64,000 bases of DNA from contig CAWDWM010000010.1 of the NCBI GenBank assembly GCA_963806015.1, positions 372,001-436,000 of the forward strand, in the 5' to 3' direction. Below the pieces are notes generated by a model, which did not search any database, was not told where the DNA came from, and saw only the letters and a program-made list of their open reading frames with translations. Made by a program: the position numbers and the translations under genes. Source of the DNA: JAOPZW01 sp963806015 (GTDB lineage: Bacteria; Actinomycetota; Thermoleophilia; Solirubrobacterales; Solirubrobacteraceae). Positions 24,821-32,254 of this stretch are shown here, in pieces; within the stretch, counting starts at the first letter, position 1; each line of letters opens with the position of its first letter.

Positions 24821-24865
24821 GCCGATCACGCCCAGCGAGAGGACCTGTCCGATGGCCGCGCCCAT
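24821..24865 (-). pseudogene. N-terminal remnant of a GAP-family (Sap-like) membrane protein
   Basis: ATG at 24865 begins MGAAIGQVLSLGV, the usual opening of GAP/sulfolipid-1-addressing membrane proteins, after which the similarity ends and no long hydrophobic protein follows. The ATG lies about 7 bases after TACGGT, the -10-like box of array 8, so promoter and first codons of a former regulon member survive while the body is deleted. The remaining gap to the LAL regulator 2 start at 25100 shows nothing else I can name. Confidence 0.45.
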
Positions 24866-24872
24866 GGCACCG

Positions 24873-24917
24873 ACCGTAGGTGCGCCCGGGGCGAGCAGAG
24901 TCACCCGGGGTGGGTGA
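24873..24917 (-). promoter_or_regulatory. TCACCC/GGGTGA array 8
   Basis: TCACCC (24901-24906), 5 bp, GGGTGA (24912-24917). Read leftwards, a degenerate third half-site (CGCCCC or TCGCCC, near 24888-24894) is followed 9-10 bases later by TACGGT (24878-24873). It points at the GAP-family remnant. It lies about 180 bp upstream of LAL regulator 2 and could also affect that gene, but no rightward half-site/-10 pair is visible. Confidence 0.6.
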
Positions 24918-25099
24918 TTCGCGCGCAGCAGTCCTCACTCCACCGGTCGCCGGTGCACAGCAAAGCGTTGCTCGAGACGCCCCGACGCACACAAAGCCGC
25001 CGCCGGATGCGAGCAACCGGTCAAAGGATTCAACGATCCGTGGGCGCGCACGTAATGATGCTCGGATTCATGCCTAGGCGTATGGCGTCCGAGGTGCTG

Positions 25100-27757
25100 A
25101 TGGCGACGAAGTTCTCGGTTCCCCGCGAGCCGAGGGCGGCCGTCGCGCGCCCGCGGCTGCTCGACCGGCTCGACTCCGGCGTGCAGGGACCGCTCACGCT
25201 GGTGGCCGCCCCCGCCGGTGCCGGCAAGAGCGCGCTGGTAAGCTCGTGGATCGCGGCCGATCGGGCGCCAGGGCCGGTGGCCTGGCTGTCGCTCGATACC
25301 GATGACGCGGATCGCCGCCGCTTCTGGCGTGCCGTTCTGCGGGCGCTGGCCCAGGCGACGGGCGACGACGCCGTCGCGGCGCTCGCGGTGAGTCCGCGCG
25401 AGCCGATGACGACGGATCTGGTGCTGCCCGCGTTGGTCGACGCCCTCGCCGCGCGTGAGCAGCCGGTCGTCCTCGTGCTCGACGACTTCCACGAGGTGAT
25501 CGACGCGGTCCACCAGGACCTCGAGCGGGTGGCCCGCTTCCCGCCGCCGGCGTTGCGGCTGGTCATCATCACGCGCGCGGACCCTCCGATCGGGCTGGGA
25601 CGCCTGCGTCTGGACGGCACCATGACCGAGATCCGAGCCGCCGATCTCGCGTTCTCGCTGGACGAGGCCGGCGCGCTGTTCGACGCGCTCGGCATCGCGC
25701 TCGCGGCCGAGGACCTCGCGATGCTCTGGCGCCGCACCGAGGGCTGGGCCGCCGCGCTGCGCCTGGCGGCGGCGTCGCTGCACCGGCACCCCGAGCCGCA
25801 CAACTTCATCGCGCACTTCGCCGGCACCGACGCCACGGTCAGCGACTACCTCGTCAGCGAGGTGCTCGCGCGACAGCCACCGCAGGTGCGCGACTTCCTG
25901 CTGCGGACGTCGGTGGTCGAGACGCTCAGCGCCGAGCTCGCCGACGCCCTCACCGAGAGCACCGACGGCCACGCGATGCTGGCCCGCCTCGAGCAGGCGG
26001 GCGCGCTCACGACGGCCCTCGACGAGACCGGCACGTGGCATCGCTACCACCCGCTGTTCGCGGAGCTGCTGCGCGCTGAGCTGCGCGCGCAGCTTCCCGA
26101 TGAGCCACCGCAGCTGCACCGGCGCGCGGCGACGTGGCTCGCCGCTCACGGCGACGATGCCGGCGCACTGCGCCATGCGGCCGCCGGGAACGCCTGGGAT
26201 CTCGCCGCCGACCTCACCACCGCGCGCTGGTTCGAGATGATGGTCGACGGCCAGATGGGCACGCTCAGGCCCATCCTCGAGACGATGCCGCGCCACTGCG
26301 TCGAGGCGTCGCCCGAGCTCGCGCTCGCGTTCGGGGGTGCGCTGCTCGCGCGCGGCGATCACGCCGGCGCGCAGCCCTACCTGCGCCGCGCCGAGGAGGA
26401 CGAGGCGCTGGTGGCGCCGGACCGCCGCGCGCAGTTCGCCGCCAGCCGGGCCGCGATGGCCCTCTACGAGGGGCGCCTGCGCGGCGACCCGGTCGCAGCG
26501 CTGCAGGCGGCGCGCGGACTGCTCGAGCGCAGCGGGGTGCTCGACACCGGCCAGCTGAGCAGCGGCGCGCGGTCCTTCGTGCTCGGCCAGCTCGGCATCG
26601 TCGAGCTGTGGACCGGCGACCTCGAGGCTGCGACCGCTCATCTCGAGCGCGCCCACGTCTGCGCCGTCGACGGGGAGACGGACTGGACCGCCCTCGCGGC
26701 CGGGGCGCACCTGGCCGTCGCGCGGGCCTTCCGCGGCGAGATCGTGCGGGCACTGCGCCATGCCGACGCCGCCGTCGTCCTCGCCGAGCGCCGCGGCTGG
26801 GCACGATCGGAGCCGGCCGGCGCCGCCTACTGCGTGCAGGCGGCGGTGGCCATCCAGCGCGGGCGCCATGACGATGCGCTGCGTCTCGTGGCGCGCGCCT
26901 CTCAGGCGCTGCACGACACGCGCGATCGCCCGCTGCGCGCGGTCCATGCCCTCAATCGCTCGCTCCTGCTGCGTGACGGCGGCGATCCGGAGGCTGCCCT
27001 CGGCGTCCTGCAGGCCGCGCGCGAAGAGGTCGGCGACTGGCCGCTGCTCGCGCCGCTGGACGATCAGCTGCTTGCTCAGGAGGCCCTGCTGCGGACCGCG
27101 CTGGGCGAGCCCGAAGCGGGGCGTGCGCTGCTCGAGCGCGCCGAGCGCGAGACCGCGACGTCGGTCCCGGTGGCCAACGCCATCGCCCGGCTGCGCCTGC
27201 TGGAGGGCGAGCCGGACGCCGCCCGCGATGCGCTGGCCCCACACCTCGAAGGCGACGGCGGGGCCGCGGCCAGGGGCGGCGGCCCGGTGTCGACCCGCGC
27301 CGAGGCGTGGCTGCTCGATGCGCTGGCGCTCGACGCCCTCGCCGAGCACGCGCGCGCTGCGCACTCGCTGGAGCGCTCGCTCGATCTGGCCGAGCCCGCC
27401 GGGCTGCGACGGCTCATCCTCGAGCACGGCAACCTCGTCCGGCCGCTGCTGCATCGGCATGTCCGCCACGGGACGACGCACTCGGCGATCGTCAGCGAAG
27501 CGCTGGACACGATCGAGCACGGGCGCAGCGAGCGCTCACGCCCGATCGCCGTCCTGCTGGCCGAGGCGCTCAGCGAGCGCGAGCAGGCGATCCTGCGCTA
27601 CCTGCCCACGATGATGTCCAACCACGAGATCGCCGGCGAGCTGTTCGTGTCGGTCAACACGGTCAAGACCCACCTGAAGGCGATCTACCGCAAGCTGGAT
27701 GCCTCGGGCCGCCGCGAGGCGGTGCAGCGCGGCCGCGAGCTCGGACTCATGCCGTGA
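25100..27757 (+). CDS. LAL (MalT-type) LuxR-family regulator 2
   Basis: An 885-residue regulator: P-loop APAGAGKS (about 37-44), Walker B VVLVLDDFHEV (about 125), the WRRTEGWAAALRLAA motif of MalT-like NTPases (about 210), a TPR-like helical middle, and a C-terminal HTH (LSEREQAILRYLP, NHEIAGELFVSVNTVKTHLK, IYRKLDASGRREA). GAGGTG lies just before ATG 25100; in-frame ATGs at 25070 and 25082 are alternatives. The HTH helices are nearly the same as those of LAL regulator 3 (28660-31383) and close to regulator 1, so the three may bind the same or similar sites, the obvious candidates being the TCACCC arrays. The 3' end overlaps the convergent 75-residue gene by 11 bases. Confidence 0.93.
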   Translation: MATKFSVPREPRAAVARPRLLDRLDSGVQGPLTLVAAPAGAGKSALVSSWIAADRAPGPVAWLSLDTDDADRRRFWRAVLRALAQATGDDAVAALAVSPREPMTTDLVLPALVDALAAREQPVVLVLDDFHEVIDAVHQDLERVARFPPPALRLVIITRADPPIGLGRLRLDGTMTEIRAADLAFSLDEAGALFDALGIALAAEDLAMLWRRTEGWAAALRLAAASLHRHPEPHNFIAHFAGTDATVSDYLVSEVLARQPPQVRDFLLRTSVVETLSAELADALTESTDGHAMLARLEQAGALTTALDETGTWHRYHPLFAELLRAELRAQLPDEPPQLHRRAATWLAAHGDDAGALRHAAAGNAWDLAADLTTARWFEMMVDGQMGTLRPILETMPRHCVEASPELALAFGGALLARGDHAGAQPYLRRAEEDEALVAPDRRAQFAASRAAMALYEGRLRGDPVAALQAARGLLERSGVLDTGQLSSGARSFVLGQLGIVELWTGDLEAATAHLERAHVCAVDGETDWTALAAGAHLAVARAFRGEIVRALRHADAAVVLAERRGWARSEPAGAAYCVQAAVAIQRGRHDDALRLVARASQALHDTRDRPLRAVHALNRSLLLRDGGDPEAALGVLQAAREEVGDWPLLAPLDDQLLAQEALLRTALGEPEAGRALLERAERETATSVPVANAIARLRLLEGEPDAARDALAPHLEGDGGAAARGGGPVSTRAEAWLLDALALDALAEHARAAHSLERSLDLAEPAGLRRLILEHGNLVRPLLHRHVRHGTTHSAIVSEALDTIEHGRSERSRPIAVLLAEALSEREQAILRYLPTMMSNHEIAGELFVSVNTVKTHLKAIYRKLDASGRREAVQRGRELGLMP

Positions 27758-27974
27758 TGCCGTGGCCGCTCTCGGGCAGCCGGCGCACCTCGATCAGCTC
27801 AAGGCCGAGCGACTGCAGGCGATGCAGCAGCCCGTGCAGCTCCGCCTGGTCGCGGACGGGGCCGTGGAGGATCGTCTCGACCGGCTCGACCTCGCTCTCC
27901 ATGTCGTCGAACGTGTCCAGCACGGCCGCGCTCACTCGGCCACGGACGCGGATCTCATAGCGGGTATCAGGCAC
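27747..27974 (-). CDS. Small conserved hypothetical protein, 75 aa
   Basis: A 75-residue protein with an RYEIRVRGRVSAAVLDTF start, an acidic segment (DDMESEVEPVETIL), then RDQAELHGLLHRLQSLGLEL and a short tail. The beta-alpha-beta-like pattern resembles small ACT-like or dodecin-like proteins found next to DUF1269 genes in actinobacteria; function unknown. GAGG precedes the GTG at 27974; a TTG at 27992 lies inside the -10 box and is rejected. It is divergent from DUF1269 across array 9. Confidence 0.68.
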   Translation of the reverse strand: MPDTRYEIRVRGRVSAAVLDTFDDMESEVEPVETILHGPVRDQAELHGLLHRLQSLGLELIEVRRLPESGHGITA

Positions 27975-27991
27975 CGACGACCACCTCGACA

Positions 27992-28098
27992 AGCCTCGCG
28001 CCTGCCGGGGTGAGCGTTCGTCACCCGCGCGGGGTGATCGCGCTGAGCGGAGTCACCCCGACCGGGTGACGACAGGTCACCCGTCGGCGTTCGATCGT
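27992..28098. promoter_or_regulatory. TCACCC/GGGTGA array 9, double and bidirectional
   Basis: Six exact half-sites: GGGTGA (28008-28013), 7 bp, TCACCC (28021-28026), 5 bp, GGGTGA (28032-28037), 15 bp, TCACCC (28053-28058), 5 bp, GGGTGA (28064-28069), 7 bp, TCACCC (28077-28082). Rightwards, N10 leads to GATCGT (28093-28098) for DUF1269. Leftwards, N10 leads to GAGGCT (27997-27992) for the 75-residue gene. Each promoter thus has its own complete three-half-site unit. Confidence 0.87.
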
Positions 28099-28151
28099 GG
28101 CAGGCGAACGGCCGCCCCGCGGGGCGGCGAGCCCGAGCTGTGGAGGACCGC

Positions 28152-28646
28152 ATGAGCAATCTCGTAGCCGTCGCCTACCCCGACGAGGCAACCGCTCGCG
28201 AAGTCGGGCAGACCCTCATGGAGCTGCAGAAGGAGCATTCGATCGAGCTCGAGGACCTCGCGATCGCCGTCCGGCAGGACGACGGCAAGATCAAGCTGCG
28301 CCAGACCTTCAAGCCCGTGGCCAGCGGGGCGACGGGCGGCGCGCTGTGGGGCGGCCTCATCGGCCTCATCTTCTTCATGCCGCTGCTGGGCATGGCCATC
28401 GGCGGGGCGACCGGCGCTGCCGCCGGCGCGGCGACGGACGTCGGCGTCGACGACAACTTCATGAAGGACCTCGGCGAGAAGCTGCAGCCCGGCGGCGCGG
28501 CGGTCTTCGTCCTCGTGCGCCAGTCCACGCCCGACAAGGTCCTGCCCCGGATCTCCCAGTACGGGGGCGACGTCATTCACAGCTCCCTCAGCCAGGACGC
28601 GGAGGAGGCGCTGCAGGAGGCGCTGCGCCCGCAGGCGACGGCCTGA
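28152..28646 (+). CDS. DUF1269-domain protein
   Basis: A 164-residue protein of the DUF1269 family: an N-terminal alpha/beta part (VAVAYPDEATAREVGQTL), a central glycine-rich hydrophobic hairpin (ALWGGLIGLIFFMPLLGMAI and GGATGAAAGAATD), a DDNFMKDLGEKLQPGGAAVFVLV strand-helix, and an acidic C-terminus. The family is associated with stress clusters; no biochemical role is established to my knowledge. GGAGG lies 6 bases before the ATG. Transcribed from array 9 with a leader of about 47 bases. Ends 14 bases before the convergent LAL regulator 3. Confidence 0.88.
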   Translation: MSNLVAVAYPDEATAREVGQTLMELQKEHSIELEDLAIAVRQDDGKIKLRQTFKPVASGATGGALWGGLIGLIFFMPLLGMAIGGATGAAAGAATDVGVDDNFMKDLGEKLQPGGAAVFVLVRQSTPDKVLPRISQYGGDVIHSSLSQDAEEALQEALRPQATA

Positions 28647-28659
28647 GGTCCCGCCCCGC

Positions 28660-31383
28660 TCAGGGTATGAGCGCGAGCTCGCGCGCGCGCTGGACCGCCT
28701 CACGGCGGCCCGGCGCGTCGAGCTTGCGGTAGATCGCCTTGAGGTGGGTCTTGACGGTGTTGACCGAGATCATCAGCGCTCCGGCGATCTCCTGATTGGA
28801 CATCAGGCTCGGCAGGTAGCCGAGGATCGCCTGCTCGCGTTCGCTCAGCGGCTCGGCCAGAGCCGAGCCGCCGCCACTGCGGGCCGGGCGCCCGCCGCGC
28901 TCGATCGTCTCCAAGAGGTCGCCGACCAGCGCGGGATGGGTGGTGCCGTGGCGGATGTGACGGCGCAGGAGTGCTCTGATCGCGCCGCCGTGCGCCACGA
29001 ACATCCGGCGCAGCCCTGTCGGCTCGGCCAGATCGAGAGCGCGCTCCAGCGACTGCGCGGCGGCCTCGTGCTCGGCGAGGGCGTCCAGGACGAGCGCGTC
29101 GAGGAGCCACGCCTCGGCGCGTGTCGGCAGGGACGCCCCGTGGCGCGCTTCGAAGGCATCCAGGTGAGCGGCGAGCGTCGCGCGGGCCGCCTGCGCCTCG
29201 TCGTCGAGCAGATCCAACCGGGCCAGCGCGTTGGCGACGGCCAGGGAGCCGGCGGCCGCGGGCGCGAGCAGCGCGCGGGCCGCCGCGGGCTCGCCGGTCG
29301 CAGCGTCCAATAGGCCCTCCTGGGCGGTCAGGAGCTCGTCGACCGGCGCCGGCAGCGGCCAGTCCCCGACCTGCTCGCGGGTGGCGTGCAGGAGGTCGAG
29401 TGCGCCGGCATGCTCGCCGCGGTCGCTCAACAGCTGCGCGCGATTGAGGACGTGGAAGGCCAGCAGCGGCCGCTCGCGGGTATCGCGCACCGCCGCGCCC
29501 GCCTGGCCGATGAGGCGTTCGGCCTCATCGAGCTGAGCGCGCTGGATGCAGACGGCAGCGAGCACGCTGTAGGCGGCGCCGGCGGGCTCCGATCGGGCCC
29601 AGCCGCGACGCTCGGCGATGGCCAGCGCCTGGTGGGCCCGGCGCAGGGCGCGCGCGAAGTCGCCGCGCAGCACGCTGGCCAGCGCGAGGTGCGCGCTCGC
29701 GGCGAACGCGGTCCACTCGACCCCCGCCTCGGTGGCCACTGCCTGCGCACGCTCGAGATGCTCGATCGCCTCGCCGAGCTGCCCGGTCCACATCTCGACG
29801 ATCCCGAGCTGGGTCAGGACCAGGCCATGCAGGTTGGGGGCCACCGCGCCGCCGTCGAGCACCGGGCCACGCCCGAGCCATTCCCGCGCGGCCGTGAGGG
29901 CAGCGGCGGGGTCTCCGCCGAAGCGTCCCTCATAGAGCCCCACGGCGGCGGACGCAGCGACGAACTGCGCTCGTCGCTCCGGCGGCACCCGGCCCACCGC
30001 TGCGCGGGCGCCGCGGAGATAGGGCTCGGCCAGCGCGTGCTTGCCGAAGGCGAGCATCGCGGCCCCGAAGGCCAGCGACAGCTCGGGGCAGGCATCGACG
30101 TGCGCACGCGGCATGGCCTCCAGAACGGGTCGCAGCGCAGCCATCTCGCCGTTGATCATGAAGTCGACCCAGTGGTCGATGACGAGCTGCGAACCCAGGT
30201 CCCACACCTCTCCCACGGCCACGTGACGCAGCGCCGCCGTGCGATCGTCATGCGCAGCGAGCCACACCGCGGCACGCCGGTGCAGCTCCTCGAGCTCCGG
30301 CCCGAGCTGCGTGCGCAGCTGCGCCCGCAGCAGCTCCGCGAAGAGCGGGTGATAGCGGTGCCAGACCCCGTGCTCGTCCAGCGGCGCCAGCAGGGCGCCG
30401 CCATGCTCGAGGCGGGCGAGCATTCGCTGACCGTCCGAGCCGCCGGTCAACGCATCGGCGAGCTCTCCGCACACCGTGTCGACGATCGACGTGCGCAGCA
30501 GGAAGTCGCGCAGGTCGGGCGGCTGGCGGGCCAGCACCTCGCTGAGCAGGTAGTCGCTCACCGTGGCGTCGGTGCCCGCGAAGTGCTCGATGAATCGCGC
30601 GGGGTCGGGGTGGGCGCGGACCGACATGGCGGCCAGGCACAGCGCCGCCGACCAGCCTTCCGTGCGCTGCCACAGCGTCGTGAGCTCGGCGGGCGCGATC
30701 GGCACGTCGAGCGCCTCGAACAACGCGGAGGCCTCGTCGGGCGTGAACGCCAGGTCGCGCGCGCGGATCTCCGTCAACCAGCCTTCGAGACGCAGCCGGC
30801 CGAGCCCGATCGGCGGGTCGGCGCGCGTGACCAGCACCAGTCGCAGTGCCGGCGGCGGGTAGCGCACCAGCCGTTCGATGTCCTCGCGCACGACGTCGAT
30901 CACGTGGTGCAGGTCGTCGAGGACGAGCACGACGGGTTCGTCGCGCGCCTCGAGCGCGTCGACCAGCGCGGGGAGGACGAGGTCCATGTCCATGGGCTCG
31001 CGCGGGCTGACCGCGATCGCCCTCAAGCGCGCGTCGTCGGTGGCGTCGCTGAGCGTCGCGAGCACCGCGCGCCAGAAGCGGCGGCGATCGGCGTCGTCGC
31101 CGTCCAGTGAGAGCCACGCGACCGGGCCGGGCGCCCGGCCCGCGGCGATCCACGAGCTCAGCAGCGCGGTCTTGCCTGCGCCCGCGGGGGCCGCGAGCAG
31201 GGTCAGCGGACGCTGCACCGCGGCGTCGAGAGCGTCCAGCAGCCGGCGGCGGGGCACCATCGTGGCCGGCCCGCGCGGCACGCTGAACTTCGTCTTCAGA
31301 ACGGTCTGCTCCGCCGGCCGGCCTGGCTGATCGTGGACTGCGAGCACAGAGAGCACGGGCGCATCATCGACCGCCCCACGCAT
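28660..31383 (-). CDS. LAL (MalT-type) LuxR-family regulator 3
   Basis: A 907-residue paralog of regulator 2: KTKFSVPRGP near the start, P-loop APAGAGKT (about 65), Walker B VVLVLDDLHHV (about 150), WQRTEGWSAALCLAA (about 235), TPR-like middle and C-terminal HTH (LSEREQAILGYLP, NQEIAGALMISVNTVKTHLK). ATG 31383 and GTG 31398 are both possible starts and neither has a strong ribosome site. A short dyad GGGGT-ACGC-ACCCC (31444-31457) lies about 60 bp upstream of the start. Regulators 2 and 3 flank array 9 and its two genes, which suggests a tandem duplication of the regulator around the regulon core. Confidence 0.92.
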   Translation of the reverse strand: MRGAVDDAPVLSVLAVHDQPGRPAEQTVLKTKFSVPRGPATMVPRRRLLDALDAAVQRPLTLLAAPAGAGKTALLSSWIAAGRAPGPVAWLSLDGDDADRRRFWRAVLATLSDATDDARLRAIAVSPREPMDMDLVLPALVDALEARDEPVVLVLDDLHHVIDVVREDIERLVRYPPPALRLVLVTRADPPIGLGRLRLEGWLTEIRARDLAFTPDEASALFEALDVPIAPAELTTLWQRTEGWSAALCLAAMSVRAHPDPARFIEHFAGTDATVSDYLLSEVLARQPPDLRDFLLRTSIVDTVCGELADALTGGSDGQRMLARLEHGGALLAPLDEHGVWHRYHPLFAELLRAQLRTQLGPELEELHRRAAVWLAAHDDRTAALRHVAVGEVWDLGSQLVIDHWVDFMINGEMAALRPVLEAMPRAHVDACPELSLAFGAAMLAFGKHALAEPYLRGARAAVGRVPPERRAQFVAASAAVGLYEGRFGGDPAAALTAAREWLGRGPVLDGGAVAPNLHGLVLTQLGIVEMWTGQLGEAIEHLERAQAVATEAGVEWTAFAASAHLALASVLRGDFARALRRAHQALAIAERRGWARSEPAGAAYSVLAAVCIQRAQLDEAERLIGQAGAAVRDTRERPLLAFHVLNRAQLLSDRGEHAGALDLLHATREQVGDWPLPAPVDELLTAQEGLLDAATGEPAAARALLAPAAAGSLAVANALARLDLLDDEAQAARATLAAHLDAFEARHGASLPTRAEAWLLDALVLDALAEHEAAAQSLERALDLAEPTGLRRMFVAHGGAIRALLRRHIRHGTTHPALVGDLLETIERGGRPARSGGGSALAEPLSEREQAILGYLPSLMSNQEIAGALMISVNTVKTHLKAIYRKLDAPGRREAVQRARELALIP

Positions 31384-31472
31384 GCCCCGAGCTTGCACCG
31401 GCCGAGTCGCCCTGACAATGGAGTGTGCCCGTCAATGACGCAGGGGGTACGCACCCCACGCCGGGCTGGGAT

Positions 31473-32165
31473 CTACGGTCGCTCGGCGGCGAGGTAGAGC
31501 AGCACGGCCGCGACCCGCCGGCTCACGACGTGCTCCTCCGGCAGGCCGAGCTTCAGGAAGATCGCGCCGACGTGCTTCTCGATCGCCTTCTTGGTGAGGG
31601 TGAGCTGCTCGGCGATCGCGGCATTGCTCTTGCCCTGCGCCATCTCGGCGAGCACCTGGCGCTCGCGCGGCGTGAGGTCGTCGAGTGCGCCGGCGCCGGC
31701 GGGCCCGGCGGAGACGAGAAGCCGCACCATCGCGGGATCGAACACGGAGCCGCCGTGAGCAACCGCCACGATCGCCGCGTGCAGCTCTCGGGGATCGCTG
31801 ACGCGCTCCTTCAGCAGGTAGCCGCGCCCCTCGGTCCCCGCCTGCAGCAGCTGGAGTCCGTAGCGCGGCTCCGCGTAGTGCGTCAGGACCACGACGCCGA
31901 TGCTCGGATGACAGCGGCGCAGGTGGTTGGCCACGCGAATGCCCTCCTCGTCGCCGGACGGCGGCATGCGCATGTCGAGCAGGACGACGTCAGGGCGCTG
32001 CTCCTCCACGGTGGCCAGCAGGGCGTCGCCGTCGACGCAGGCGGCCACGACGTCGACCCCATCGAGCCGCTGCAGAACGGCCCCCAGGGCCTCGCGCATC
32101 AGGAACGAGTCGTCGGCGAACGCCACACGGATAGCCCCATCCGGGGCGTGGTCGGGCGCCGCCAT
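31473..32165 (-). CDS. NarL/FixJ-family response regulator
   Basis: A 230-residue two-component regulator. The receiver domain has the acidic pair (AFADDSF, about 16-22), phospho-acceptor Asp in VVLLDMRMPP (about 61), Thr in VVVLTHYAE and Lys in GYLLKERV. A LuxR HTH follows (LTPRERQVLAEMAQGKSNAAIA, then KKAIEKHVGAIFLKL). It is divergent from the MASE1 histidine kinase with 89 bases between, and the two probably form one phosphorelay. Target genes unknown. Confidence 0.93.
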   Translation of the reverse strand: MAAPDHAPDGAIRVAFADDSFLMREALGAVLQRLDGVDVVAACVDGDALLATVEEQRPDVVLLDMRMPPSGDEEGIRVANHLRRCHPSIGVVVLTHYAEPRYGLQLLQAGTEGRGYLLKERVSDPRELHAAIVAVAHGGSVFDPAMVRLLVSAGPAGAGALDDLTPRERQVLAEMAQGKSNAAIAEQLTLTKKAIEKHVGAIFLKLGLPEEHVVSRRVAAVLLYLAAERP

Positions 32166-32254
32166 TGCTCAACGCTACCGAGCGCCCGCCCTCGCTGAGC
32201 GTTTTGGCCGCTCGGGTGGCGCGCAGGGCGCAAACAGCGCATGCTTTGCGGCGC

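Noticed and set aside
30346..30352. GGGTGA inside LAL regulator 3 (also single copies in other genes)
   Set aside because: Single half-sites in coding sequence without 5/7-bp partners are expected by chance.
31444..31457. Dyad GGGGT-ACGC-ACCCC upstream of LAL regulator 3 as an array member
   Set aside because: It shares G/C-runs with the arrays but not the TCACCC/GGGTGA sequence or spacing, so I mention it only under the gene.
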